DNA of 54,896 bases from Chloroflexi bacterium CSP1-4 (GCA_001443375.1 LDXM01000018.1:1-54896); one strand, 5' to 3'; shown: positions 42,748 through 51,119, numbered from the stretch's first letter. Notes: generated by a model not told the origin, from the letters alone. Program-made: numbers and translations.

Positions 42748-43389
42748 TCAGCGCCGATAGGTCCCCTCGAGCTGCGTCTCTTCGATCTTCACACGGACCG
42801 CCTCGCGCTGGACCGCCTCCAGTAGCGATCCGCGCGGCAGCCCCAGGGGCGCAGACAACGCCGTCAACGTGAAGACGTAGCGGTGCGTGCCCGAAGGGGG
42901 GCAGGGGCCGCCCCAGCCGGTGCGCCCGAAGTCGTTGCGGCCCTCGGCCGCGCCACCCGGCAGCGCTCCTGACGCGCCCTCGGCCAGGCCGCCGCCATCC
43001 GGCGGCACGTCCCAGGCGACCCAGTGGACGAAGCCGCGCGCGTCGGGGTCGGTGACGGTGAGCATCAGAGCCTTCGTGCCGGCGGGCACGTCGGTCCAGC
43101 CAAGCGGCGGCGACACGTCGCGACCGTCGCAGGTGTACCGGCTCGGGATCCCCTCGCCGGCGCGGAAGGCGGGGCTGGTGAGGCTGAAGGGGGCGGGGCT
43201 CGGCGTGTCGGTCGGCATCGGTGTCGCCTCCGGGGTCTGTTCGGGGCTGGCGGACGGAGGCGGCGTCGAGGTCGGAGCCTCCGTTGGTCCGAGGGTGGGA
43301 GCCGGGGTCGGGCTCGGGGTCGCGCTCACGCCGGAGCTACACCCCACGAGAAGGAGCGCCGTCAGCCCGAGGACGATCACCGCTCGCAC
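42748..43389 (-). CDS. Lipoprotein with Raf-kinase-inhibitor-like (YbhB/PEBP) domain
   Basis: This 213-residue protein has a signal peptide with lipobox LLLVGC, a Ser/Pro/Thr-rich linker of about 50 residues and a PEBP domain: SPAFRAGEGIPSRYTCDGRDVSPPLGW, VTDPDARGFVHWVAWDVP, GRTGWGGPCPPSGTHRYVFTLTAL. The ligand-site residues DPD and GxxHW are conserved. It would be surface-anchored; the ligand is unknown. The GTG start has TACGAT 6 nt before it. Confidence 0.93.
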   Translation of the reverse strand: MRAVIVLGLTALLLVGCSSGVSATPSPTPAPTLGPTEAPTSTPPPSASPEQTPEATPMPTDTPSPAPFSLTSPAFRAGEGIPSRYTCDGRDVSPPLGWTDVPAGTKALMLTVTDPDARGFVHWVAWDVPPDGGGLAEGASGALPGGAAEGRNDFGRTGWGGPCPPSGTHRYVFTLTALSAPLGLPRGSLLEAVQREAVRVKIEETQLEGTYRR

Positions 43390-43395
43390 GGGCGA

Positions 43396-43401
43396 ATCGT
43401 A
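43396..43401 (-). promoter_or_regulatory. -10 box of the PEBP lipoprotein gene (leaderless type)
   Basis: TACGAT on the minus strand ends 6 nt before the GTG at 43389. Confidence 0.5.
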
Positions 43402-43423
43402 CGCCGGGCCGCCAAGCGCCCCG

Positions 43424-43807
43424 CTACTCGTAGGCCGGAGCGAGGCCGGGGATCATCGGGAAGTGGCGGACGTTCTGCGTCCTGAGCTCGGCGCCGAGGA
43501 CATCCACGGCCGCGGCGAGGAGGTAGTCGACGGTATCGATCGCGCCGTGCGAGCGCCTGAACCGGGCCGCGTATCGCCCGGCCAGATCGGCGACATCGGT
43601 CGTGACGTCCAGCCACGAGATCATCGCGAGCAACCGGTGGGTCTCCCGTTCCTCTCCCGAACGGATGCCACCGAGGATCTCCACCCGAGCGGCCGTCACG
43701 CTCCAGAGTTCGTCGCCAGCCGTGAACGCCGCCGAGATCAACTGTCGAGCGCGGTCGTCCCCCCGCAGGTGATCGATGATGACCGAGCTATCGAGGACGA
43801 GCCGCAC
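43424..43807 (-). CDS. vapC: PIN-domain toxin (VapC-like), second module
   Basis: This 127-residue toxin begins at GTG with VRLVLDSSVIIDHL (first Asp). It has ARVEILGG (Glu) and AIDTVDYLLAAAV (Asp); the fourth acidic position reads RTQNVRHF with Asn, as in a subset of PIN toxins. The gene overlaps the end of its antitoxin by 20 bp. The frame extends further upstream, but that part lies within the antitoxin gene in another reading frame. Confidence 0.88.
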   Translation of the reverse strand: MRLVLDSSVIIDHLRGDDRARQLISAAFTAGDELWSVTAARVEILGGIRSGEERETHRLLAMISWLDVTTDVADLAGRYAARFRRSHGAIDTVDYLLAAAVDVLGAELRTQNVRHFPMIPGLAPAYE

Positions 43808-44075
43808 GGCGTCGATCGGCTGCTGAGATGCGGCGGGCGAGGTTGCCTGGCCGGACCATCTCGACATACTCGGCGCCGCCTGGGCGCTCATCGCCCTTCC
43901 ACGCGCCGAACGTCTCGTCCAGGATCCGCAGGGCACGCTCGATGTCGGGGCGGGCGAGGTACTGGGCCTCGATCGCCTCGCGGATGAGCTGCGACTTCGT
44001 GCGCCCAGTCGTCTCCGTCAGGCGGTCAAGGGCGGCCGTCTCCTCGTCGGTCAGGTAGATCTGCGTGCGCTGCAT
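43788..44075 (-). CDS. Ribbon-helix-helix (CopG-type) antitoxin, second module
   Basis: This 95-residue protein starts MQRTQIYLTDEETAALDRLTETTGRTKSQLIREAIEAQYL, a clear ribbon-helix-helix DNA-binding domain. The rest is a charged tail that would bind the PIN toxin. The ATG at 44075 is preceded at 6 nt by TATACA, and the whole start region is a near-perfect palindrome, as expected of an autoregulated antitoxin. Confidence 0.93.
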   Translation of the reverse strand: MQRTQIYLTDEETAALDRLTETTGRTKSQLIREAIEAQYLARPDIERALRILDETFGAWKGDERPGGAEYVEMVRPGNLARRISAADRRRAARPR

Positions 44076-44093
44076 GATGTATGTATACATCAT
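44074..44093 (-). promoter_or_regulatory. Operator palindrome and -10 box of the second toxin-antitoxin module
   Basis: ATGATGTATGTATACATCAT has 9-bp arms around two central bases. It contains the TATACA -10 box (44082-44087, minus) and runs into the antitoxin start codon, so a bound RHH antitoxin would block the promoter directly. Confidence 0.75.
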
Positions 44094-44160
44094 CCGCCCG
44101 GCGGCAAGGTCCCGGGCGCGTGCCATGCGAGCTGGCACGGGTGGACCCGAGCATCGCGCC

Positions 44161-44319
44161 ATGAACGACCGAACCGAGCTCCTCGCCGCCGTCGTCGCCG
44201 CCGCCGCGGTCTTCGTCGCCGTCGTCGCGCCGGGGGCCATCCTCGCCATCTCGCTGGGCGCATTGGCCCTCGGGCTCCTGGCGCGTCTCGCGGGGCGCCC
44301 GCCCGCACGGGCACGGTAG
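44161..44319 (+). CDS. Possible small membrane protein
   Basis: This 52-residue frame is almost entirely hydrophobic (LLAAVVAAAAVFVAVVAPGAILAISLGALALGLLARL) with a basic end. It lies between the second toxin-antitoxin module and the nuclease-helicase gene. No family is recognised and no ribosome-binding site is clear, so it may not be real. Confidence 0.35.
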   Translation: MNDRTELLAAVVAAAAVFVAVVAPGAILAISLGALALGLLARLAGRPPARAR

Positions 44320-44377
44320 GCGTACGATCGCCGCTGACCCGCGCGCCGCCGGGCCGTAGCAGGGGGACCGCTGGCTC

Positions 44378-47300
44378 TTGCAACGCCACAAGGACGGCAC
44401 GCTCGTCGTCAGCGCCACCGACCTCGTCGGCTTCCTGGCCTGCGATCACCTCGCCACGCTCGAGCTCGGCCGCGCCGACGACCTCTGGCAGAAGCCGCCC
44501 CACCGGGAGGACCCGGAGCTGAAGCTGCTCCAGGAGCGCGGCGAGGCCCATGAGCGCGCCTTCCTCGAGCGCCGTTGCGCCGAGGGCCTGTCGATCGTCG
44601 AGTTCGGGCGGCCGGAGAGCACGCCCGAAGCGCTCCGTGCCGCCGAGGCAGCCACCGTCCGGGCCATGCGCGACGGCGCCGACGTCATCTTCCAGGCCAC
44701 CCTCTTCGACGGGCGCTGGCTCGGCTACGCCGACTTCCTGCTGAAGGTCGACCGCTCCAGTCCGGCCCTGGGGGCCTGGAGCTACGAGGTCGCCGACACG
44801 AAGCTCGCGCGCGCGGTCAAGGGCGGCGCCCTGCTCCAGGTCTGCGTCTACTCCGACCGGCTGGCGCAGCTCCAGGGCGTCGCGCCGGAACGCGTCCACG
44901 TCGTCACCGGCGACGGCACGACGCACACCATGCGCCTCGACGACTACGCCGCCTACTACCGGATGGTGAAGAGCCGTTTCGAAACCGTCGTCTTCGGCGA
45001 CGAGGCAACCCCGCGGCGCGACCCCCTGACGGCCGGCACGTATCCGGATCCCGTGGATCACTGCCGCGTCTGCGCCTGGTTCCCGACCTGCATGGACCGC
45101 CGCCGGAGCGACGACCACCTCTCGATCGTGGCCGGCATGACGCGGGCGCACACGGAGCGGCTCGCCGCCGACGGCGTGCCGACGATGCGCTCGCTCGCCG
45201 CCCTGCCGCCGGATCGCCCGGTCAGAGACGTGAACGCCCGTCCGCTGGCGCGTGTCCGCGATCAGGCCCGCCTACAGGTCCAGGGCACGGACGCCGGCCA
45301 GCTCCTCTACGAGCTCATCGAGCCCCACGCCGACGAGCCGGGCAAGGGCCTGGCGCTCCTGCCCGAGCCGTCCCCGAACGACCTCTTCTTCGACATCGAG
45401 GCCGACCCGTGGGCACTCGATGACGGCCTCGAGTACCTCCTCGGCGTCGTTTCCATCGACACAGCCGAGGCGGTCTACCGGCCCATCTGGGGCCACGACC
45501 GCGAGGGCGAGAAGCGGGCCTTCGAGGCCTTCATCGACCTGGTCATGGAGCGCCTGGCCCGGGACCCGACGATGCACGTTTACCACTACGCCGGCTACGA
45601 GTCGGGCGCCATCAAGCGGCTCATGCAGCGCCACGCGACCCGTGAGGACGAAGTCGACCGGATCCTGCGCGGCCAGGTGCTCGTGGACCTCTACCAGGTC
45701 GTGCGGCAGGGGGTCCGGGCCTCGGTCGAGTCGTACTCGATCAAGCGCATCGAGAAGTTCTACATGCCCCAGCGCGAGGGCCCGATCACCGAGGCCGGCT
45801 TCAGCGTCGTCGAGTACGAGACCTGGACGCGCGATCGCGATCCACGACACCTGAAGGATCTCGCCGACTACAACCGCGACGACTGCGTCTCGACCTGGCT
45901 GCTGCGCGGCTGGCTGGAGGAGCGGCGGGAGGAGGGTCTGGCGCGCAGCTGGGATCTGCCGCGCCCGACGGTCCCGACCCCGGACCCGGCGGCCGTGCTC
46001 ACGGAACGCCAGGAGGCGACCCGACGCCGGGTCGAGGCGCTGAAGGAGGGCGTCCCGGCCGATCCCGACCGTCGCTCCGAGCATGAACGGGCCCGCCACC
46101 TCCTGGCGCTCCTCCTCGAGTGGCATCGGCGCGACATCAAGCCGCAGTGGTGGAACTGGTACCGGCTGCGGGACCTCTCGACAGAGGAGCTGATCGAGGA
46201 CCGCGAGGCGATCGGCGGCCTGGAGTTCGTCGAGCGGGCGGGGACGATCAAGCAGAGCTGGATCCTGCGCTATCGATTCCCGCCGCAGGACCACAAGTTC
46301 CGGTACGGGGACACGCCCTACGACCCCGTCAACGAAGTCGGCGCCGGTACGGTCCACGACGTCGACGACACCCACGGCATCATCGACCTGCTGCGCGGCG
46401 AGAAGACCGCCGACCGGCACCCCAGCGCGCTCATCCCGGCCAAGCCGATCCCCGTGGACATCCTCCAGGATGCCCTGGGCCGGGTCGCCGACTGGGTCCT
46501 GGCCAACGACATCGACTTTCCCGGTCACCACCGGGCGGCCCGAGACCTCATCCTCGAGCGCCCGCCTCGACTTGGCGGCATCGGCTCGACGGGACCGCTC
46601 GTCGGAGCCGGCGAGACCGTGATCGGGGCGGCCAGGCGCCTGGCGCTGGAGCTCGACGGCGGGGTCCTCGCCATCCAGGGCCCTCCCGGCACCGGCAAGA
46701 CGTGGACCGGAGCGCGGATGATCCTCGACCTCGTGCGTGCCAGGCGGAAGGTCGGCATCACCGCCCAGTCGCACAAGGCGATCACGAACATGCTTATTGC
46801 GGTCGACGCGGCCGCGCGTGAAGAAGGAGCCGGCTTCCGAGCGATCCAGCGCTGCGACACCGGCGACGACGGCGCCCACCTGGCGTCGGTGACGCTCGCC
46901 GACGACCCGAAGGAGGTCGGCCCCGCGATGCGCGCCGGGCGGTACGACATCGCGGCCGGCACAGCCTGGCTCTTCGCCCGTCCGGACATGAGCGACGCGC
47001 TCGACGTTCTCGTCGTCGACGAGGCCGGCCAGATGTCGCTGGCGAACGTCGTGGCCATGAGCGGGGCGACGCACTCGTTCGTCCTCCTCGGCGACCCGAA
47101 CCAGCTGCCCCAGGTCTCGCCGGGCGTCCATCCCGACGGATCCGGCGCGTCGGCGCTCGAGCATCTCGTCGGCAGCGCGCTGACGGTGCCGCCGGGGCTC
47201 GGCCTCTTCCTCGACCGCACCTTCCGCCTGCACCCGGAGGTCAACGCGTACATCTCGGAGGCCTTCTACGACCGGCGGCTGGGCACCGACCCATCGACGG

Positions 47301-47869
47301 CGAGGCAGTCGATCGAAGGGGGGATGGGGCTGCGCTGGCTGCCGATCGAGCATGCGGGCAACGACTCCGACTCGCCGCAGGAGGCCGACGCGGTCGCCCG
47401 CGCCCTCGAGGGCCTCATCGGCCGCCCGTGGACCGACCGCTACGGCGCCGTCCGGCCGCTCACGGCCGGGGACATCGTCGTCGTGGCGCCGTACAACGCC
47501 CACGTGGCCGCCATCGAGCGGGCGGTGGAGCGGCGCCTCGGCCTCCGGGCCCGCGTTGGCACCGTGGACAAGTTCCAGGGCCAGGAGGGCACGGTCGCCA
47601 TCTACTCCATGGCCAGCTCGTCCGCCGAGGACGCGCCGCGGGGCATGGACTTCCTCTACGAGCGCAACCGCCTCAACGTGGCCATCTCGCGGGCGCGCGC
47701 CCTGGCCATCCTCGTCGCGAGTCCCAGGCTGCTCGACGTCCCCTGCCGCACCCCCGAGCAGATGTGGAAGGCGAACGCCCTCTGCCGCTACGTGGAGATG
47801 GCGGGGTCGGTCTTGGTGTTCGCACCGGGGCCGAGCCGGAACCCCTGGGCGGCGAAGTCGCGATCGTAA
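44378..47869 (+). CDS. TM0106-type RecB-like nuclease / DEDD exonuclease / SF1 helicase fusion
   Basis: This 1163-residue protein joins three nucleic-acid modules. Residues 1-245 are a RecB/Cas4-like nuclease with D119, E137 and K142 (YEVADTK), and cysteines C22, C229, C232 and C238 that may hold an Fe-S cluster. Residues about 333-515 resemble the RNase H-like exonuclease PF13482 (D339 and E341 in FFDIEADP, later YNRDDC at 498-503). Residues about 760-1140 are a DNA2/UPF1-like helicase with GPPGTGKT (768-775), DEAGQ (881-885), GDPNQLPQVSPG and VAISRAR. It starts at TTG. A role in DNA repair or defence is inferred. Its 3' end overlaps the convergent PIN gene by 82 bp. Confidence 0.9.
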   Translation: MQRHKDGTLVVSATDLVGFLACDHLATLELGRADDLWQKPPHREDPELKLLQERGEAHERAFLERRCAEGLSIVEFGRPESTPEALRAAEAATVRAMRDGADVIFQATLFDGRWLGYADFLLKVDRSSPALGAWSYEVADTKLARAVKGGALLQVCVYSDRLAQLQGVAPERVHVVTGDGTTHTMRLDDYAAYYRMVKSRFETVVFGDEATPRRDPLTAGTYPDPVDHCRVCAWFPTCMDRRRSDDHLSIVAGMTRAHTERLAADGVPTMRSLAALPPDRPVRDVNARPLARVRDQARLQVQGTDAGQLLYELIEPHADEPGKGLALLPEPSPNDLFFDIEADPWALDDGLEYLLGVVSIDTAEAVYRPIWGHDREGEKRAFEAFIDLVMERLARDPTMHVYHYAGYESGAIKRLMQRHATREDEVDRILRGQVLVDLYQVVRQGVRASVESYSIKRIEKFYMPQREGPITEAGFSVVEYETWTRDRDPRHLKDLADYNRDDCVSTWLLRGWLEERREEGLARSWDLPRPTVPTPDPAAVLTERQEATRRRVEALKEGVPADPDRRSEHERARHLLALLLEWHRRDIKPQWWNWYRLRDLSTEELIEDREAIGGLEFVERAGTIKQSWILRYRFPPQDHKFRYGDTPYDPVNEVGAGTVHDVDDTHGIIDLLRGEKTADRHPSALIPAKPIPVDILQDALGRVADWVLANDIDFPGHHRAARDLILERPPRLGGIGSTGPLVGAGETVIGAARRLALELDGGVLAIQGPPGTGKTWTGARMILDLVRARRKVGITAQSHKAITNMLIAVDAAAREEGAGFRAIQRCDTGDDGAHLASVTLADDPKEVGPAMRAGRYDIAAGTAWLFARPDMSDALDVLVVDEAGQMSLANVVAMSGATHSFVLLGDPNQLPQVSPGVHPDGSGASALEHLVGSALTVPPGLGLFLDRTFRLHPEVNAYISEAFYDRRLGTDPSTARQSIEGGMGLRWLPIEHAGNDSDSPQEADAVARALEGLIGRPWTDRYGAVRPLTAGDIVVVAPYNAHVAAIERAVERRLGLRARVGTVDKFQGQEGTVAIYSMASSSAEDAPRGMDFLYERNRLNVAISRARALAILVASPRLLDVPCRTPEQMWKANALCRYVEMAGSVLVFAPGPSRNPWAAKSRS

Positions 47870-48219
47870 GCGAGCGCATCCATGATGCCCCGGGCTCGCA
47901 TGAAGACGAAGCTCGTCCAGTCGACGAACGAGATCCGGCGATCGACCGACGCGAGCAGCGATGCCACTGCTGCATCGTGCGTCGCGCGATCGACCATCTC
48001 CACGTCCAGGATCTTCAGGACCTCCGACAGCAGCGTTCGGAGCGCCTCCGGCCCGAGGCGTCGTTGCACGAGCGCGGCCGCCTCGGACACGACGTATCCG
48101 TGGGTCACCAGTTCCTCGCTCTCACCGAGCACGCTGAACGTTGCGGCGGCGGCGGCGTGGCTCGAGTCATCGTCCGCCAGCAGGGCGTAGATCGCCGAGG
48201 TGTCTACGAAGATCGCCAA
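47788..48219 (-). CDS. vapC: PIN-domain toxin (VapC-like), third module
   Basis: This 143-residue toxin has all PIN acids: IFVDTSAIYALL, VVSEAAALV, ISFVDWTSFVFM and DALAYDRDFAAQGF. It overlaps its antitoxin by 16 bp. Its last 82 bp overlap the 3' end of the convergent nuclease-helicase gene, so the two transcripts would be complementary at their ends. Confidence 0.94.
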   Translation of the reverse strand: MAIFVDTSAIYALLADDDSSHAAAAATFSVLGESEELVTHGYVVSEAAALVQRRLGPEALRTLLSEVLKILDVEMVDRATHDAAVASLLASVDRRISFVDWTSFVFMRARGIMDALAYDRDFAAQGFRLGPGANTKTDPAIST

Positions 48220-48461
48220 TCGAGCAGATCCTCGCCCAGGTAGAAGTCGTGGTTCTCTGCGACATCGGGCAGCCCGGAGCGGTACTTGCCGGACACCTCG
48301 AGGATCCGTCGGATCCGCTCTGCACGATCGATCGTCGGCATCGCCGGGAGGGCGTCGATGGCGCTTCGAACGACCTCGGCCATCGATGCGGACCGATCGC
48401 GCGCGATGCTGCGGAGACGGCTGTCCTGGTCCGCGGTCAACGTGATGATCAAACGGGGCAT
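48204..48461 (-). CDS. Ribbon-helix-helix (CopG-type) antitoxin, third module
   Basis: This 85-residue protein starts PRLIITLTADQDSRLRSIARDRSASMAEVVRSAIDAL, an RHH DNA-binding domain, followed by an acidic tail (PDVAENHDFYLGEDLLDW) that would bind the PIN toxin. Transcription appears leaderless from TATCAT. The 8-bp palindromes ATCATGAT and TGATATCA overlap at 48465-48475 and may be its operator. Confidence 0.9.
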   Translation of the reverse strand: MPRLIITLTADQDSRLRSIARDRSASMAEVVRSAIDALPAMPTIDRAERIRRILEVSGKYRSGLPDVAENHDFYLGEDLLDWRSS

Positions 48462-48464
48462 GGC

Positions 48465-48475
48465 ATCATGATATC
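48465..48475 (-). promoter_or_regulatory. -10 box and operator candidate of the third toxin-antitoxin module
   Basis: TATCAT on the minus strand (48468-48473) ends 6 nt before the ATG at 48461. The overlapping palindromes ATCATGAT and TGATATCA lie on it. Confidence 0.55.
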
Positions 48476-48550
48476 AGCCTAGGCATGCTCGATGTCAAGA
48501 CCGATGCACGGTAGCCTGTGACACGCAAGGTGGCACGGGCGGGGGCCAGG

Positions 48551-49849
48551 ATGCGGGGCATGGAACCCGCCACGAACATCGTCCAGCTACCGACCAGCCC
48601 CGCCGGCAACGGCGTGGGGAGCGTGCGCATCGAGGGCGAGCGCATCGTCGTCGAGCGCCTCACGCTCCACGACCCCGGCCTCGCAGCGTTCGTCGCCGAG
48701 CGTCCGGCCGATGATCGACCGGTCCTCGTCGAGCGGGCGCTGCGCATCGGCCTGACCGCCCTCCAGGACGCCGGCGTGAGCGTCAACGTGGACGTCGTGC
48801 GGCGCGAGTTCGAGTCGCTGCTCGCCCAGACGCAGGCCACGAACGAGCGCGCCGCGCGGGCGCTGGAGGAGGCGCTGCGCCAGAACTTCGCCGACGGCGA
48901 CGGCCGCCTGCCGCGCACGCTGGAGCGCTTCCTCGGCGACAAGGGCGCCCTGCGCGCCTACGTCAACGAGCTGTTCGACCCGGCCAAGCGCGACAGCGCC
49001 ATCGGCCGCATGCAGGAGCTGCTGGGCCGCTACTTCGACGGCGACGCCTCGCGCCTTGCGCTCCTGCTCGACCCGACGCGCCTCAACTCGCCCCTCCACC
49101 AGTTCCGCGTCGAGATCAACGAAGGATTCGCCAGGCTCAATGACCGACTCACGGCCATCGAGGCCGCCGCGGCCGCCCGGGCCTCCGAGCGGGCGAAGTC
49201 CGCCGCCAAGGGTGGCGACTTCGAGGCGCTCCTGGAGGACCTGCTGGGCGTCATCGCCCGTGGCGCCGGCGACCTGCTCGACCGCACTGCGGACGACGCG
49301 GGCGCCGTGATCCGCTCCAAGAAGGGCGACTTCGTGCTCACCGTCGACCCGCGCCTGACGCGCGGCGCGGACGTGCGCCTCGTCGTCGAGGCCAAGGACC
49401 GCGAGATCTCGATGCGCGCCATCCGGGAGGAGCTGCGCGAGGCGCGCGAGAACCGCGGCGCCGCCGTCGGCATCGTCGTCTTCACGCCGGCCCACGCGCC
49501 GGCCGGCATCGACCCCTTCACCGTCCTCGGGGAGGACGTCTACTGCGTCATCGACCCGGACGATCCGCAGCCGGCCGTGCTCGAGGCGGCCGTCCGCCTC
49601 GCCCGCCTGCTGGCGCTGGCCACGCTCCACGAGCGCGAGGTCGAGATCGACGCGCGCGCCATCGCCCTCGCGCTGCGGGGCATCCGCGAGCAGATGGAGC
49701 AGATCCGCGCCCTGAAGAGCCAGCTGACCTCGATCAGCAACTCCACGAAGGGCGTCTGGGCGGGCCTCGATTCCCTCCAGGCCGGGGTCCTCACGAAGGT
49801 GGCGGAGGCGGAGCAGGAGCTTCGCGTCGCGGGCGGCCGTTCCGCATAG
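48551..49849 (+). CDS. Coiled-coil protein with PD-(D/E)XK-like nuclease domain, unknown function
   Basis: This 432-residue protein has an N-terminal helical region of about 170 residues. A restriction-endonuclease-like core follows: GGDFEALLEDLL (Glu), KKGDFVLTVDP (Asp) and LVVEAKD (E-x-K), which is the classic G-FE/D/ExK order. The C-terminus is a further coiled coil (IREQMEQIRALKSQLTSI). I recognise no named family. In-frame starts exist at 48518 (GTG) and 48560 (ATG). It lies next to toxin-antitoxin genes and downstream of the nuclease-helicase, so a defence role is possible. Confidence 0.75.
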   Translation: MRGMEPATNIVQLPTSPAGNGVGSVRIEGERIVVERLTLHDPGLAAFVAERPADDRPVLVERALRIGLTALQDAGVSVNVDVVRREFESLLAQTQATNERAARALEEALRQNFADGDGRLPRTLERFLGDKGALRAYVNELFDPAKRDSAIGRMQELLGRYFDGDASRLALLLDPTRLNSPLHQFRVEINEGFARLNDRLTAIEAAAAARASERAKSAAKGGDFEALLEDLLGVIARGAGDLLDRTADDAGAVIRSKKGDFVLTVDPRLTRGADVRLVVEAKDREISMRAIREELREARENRGAAVGIVVFTPAHAPAGIDPFTVLGEDVYCVIDPDDPQPAVLEAAVRLARLLALATLHEREVEIDARAIALALRGIREQMEQIRALKSQLTSISNSTKGVWAGLDSLQAGVLTKVAEAEQELRVAGGRSA

Positions 49850-49852
49850 ACT
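49847..49852 (+). promoter_or_regulatory. -10 box of the cysteine synthase gene overlapping the upstream stop codon
   Basis: TAGACT ends 6 nt before the ATG at 49859; its TAG is the stop of the preceding gene. Confidence 0.55.
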
Positions 49853-49858
49853 CCGCGG

Positions 49859-50785
49859 ATGGCGATCTCTCACGGCCAGCTGGAGACGATCGGGCACACA
49901 CCGGCGGTCCGACTTCGGAACCTCGTCAGGCCGGACATGGCGGAGGTCGTCGTCAAGCTCGAGGCCAACAACCCGACCGGGTCGTACAAGGACCGCATGG
50001 CGCTGGCCATGATCGAAGGCGCGGAACGGTCAGGTCGATTGCGACCGGGTCAGACCGTCGTCGAGTACACCGGCGGCAGCACCGGTTCGTCGCTCGCGTT
50101 CGTCTGTGCCATCAAGGGCTACCCGCTCAGGATCGTCTCGTCGGATGCGTTCGCCGAGGAGAAGGCGCTCACCATGCGCGCCTTCGGAGCCCAGGTCGAG
50201 CTCCTGGACAGCCCGGAGGGCATCACCCCGGGCCTGATCCCGCGGATGATGGCGCGCGCCCGGGAGATCGTGGCCGAAGCCGGTGGATACGCCACCGACC
50301 AGTTCAACAACCGCGACATGATCGAGGGCTACCTCGGCCTCGGGCGCGAGCTGGCCGACCAGGTCGAGGGACGGTTGGACGCCTTCTGCACGTACATCGG
50401 CACGGCAGGCTGCTTCATCGGCACGAGCCGCGGGCTCCGCGAGCGGATCCCCGACGTGCGTCGCGTGGGCATCGAGCCCGCGGAGTCACCCGTTCTCTCG
50501 GGCGGCGTGCCGGGCACGCACCGGATCGAGGGCGGCGGCGGCGGTTTCCGGCCACCGCTCCTCGAGGAGACCGCCCTCGACGAGGTGCAGACCGTCTCAT
50601 CCGATGAGGCGATAGCCATGGCCCGCCGGGCTGCCCGAGAGGACGGCATCTGGGGCGGCCCGTCGACCGGGGCGAACCTCGTGGTCGCCCTGCGCCTGGC
50701 CGAGCGCCTCGGACCCGGTCGCCGCGTCGCGACGCTCCAGGTGGACAGCGGCCTGAAGTACCTCGGCGGCGCCACCTACCGCTGA
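49859..50785 (+). CDS. Cysteine synthase family protein (PLP-dependent)
   Basis: This 308-residue enzyme has the PLP lysine in NPTGSYKDR, the phosphate loop region EYTGGSTGSSLA, TGxxAGCF-like YIGTAGCFIGTSRGL and the late GGPSTGANLVVA. It belongs to the fold-type II family with CysK, CysM and cystathionine beta-synthase, adding sulfide to O-acetylserine or a similar substrate. At about 310 residues it fits the usual length. It cannot be assigned to CysK or CysM by eye. Confidence 0.93.
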   Translation: MAISHGQLETIGHTPAVRLRNLVRPDMAEVVVKLEANNPTGSYKDRMALAMIEGAERSGRLRPGQTVVEYTGGSTGSSLAFVCAIKGYPLRIVSSDAFAEEKALTMRAFGAQVELLDSPEGITPGLIPRMMARAREIVAEAGGYATDQFNNRDMIEGYLGLGRELADQVEGRLDAFCTYIGTAGCFIGTSRGLRERIPDVRRVGIEPAESPVLSGGVPGTHRIEGGGGGFRPPLLEETALDEVQTVSSDEAIAMARRAAREDGIWGGPSTGANLVVALRLAERLGPGRRVATLQVDSGLKYLGGATYR

Positions 50786-50813
50786 CGCCGCCGCCCCCTC
50801 GGGTGTCGCGAGC

Positions 50814-51119
50814 TCAGCCGCCCGCGGCCTTGGCTTGGCCGATGATGCCCTCGAACTCGGACGTCGTGAAGGCGCGCATCGTCACCGTGCGGCCGAAGCC
50901 ACGAGCGCCGTTGAGCAGGATGCCCGCGGTCACCGCCTCGTCGCTGGGCGCCTCGATGATCGACACGAAGTCGTACTGGCCGAGCGTCCAGTAGGTCCCC
51001 ACGATGCGACCGCCCATGGCGGCCGCGGCTTCAGCGTTGGCCCTGGCCCGGGCGGGCGCGTCGGCATAGGCCTTCGCTCCCTCGGCGGTCCAGTTGCCGA
51101 GTACGACGAACGTGGCCAT
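50814..51119 (-). CDS. GYD-domain protein
   Basis: This 101-residue protein matches the GYD family (PF08734): ATFVVLGNWTAEGAKAYAD, IVGTYWTLGQYDFVSIIEAP, VRAFTTSEFEGII-like end. The fold is ferredoxin-like; the function is unknown. The ATG at 51119 has AAAGGAGG at 7-nt spacing, a strong ribosome-binding site that decides the start. Confidence 0.9.
   Translation of the reverse strand: MATFVVLGNWTAEGAKAYADAPARARANAEAAAAMGGRIVGTYWTLGQYDFVSIIEAPSDEAVTAGILLNGARGFGRTVTMRAFTTSEFEGIIGQAKAAGG

Noticed and set aside
45272..47503. Second 743-codon minus-strand open frame
   Set aside because: It is antisense to the nuclease-helicase fusion, which carries clear motifs in its own frame.
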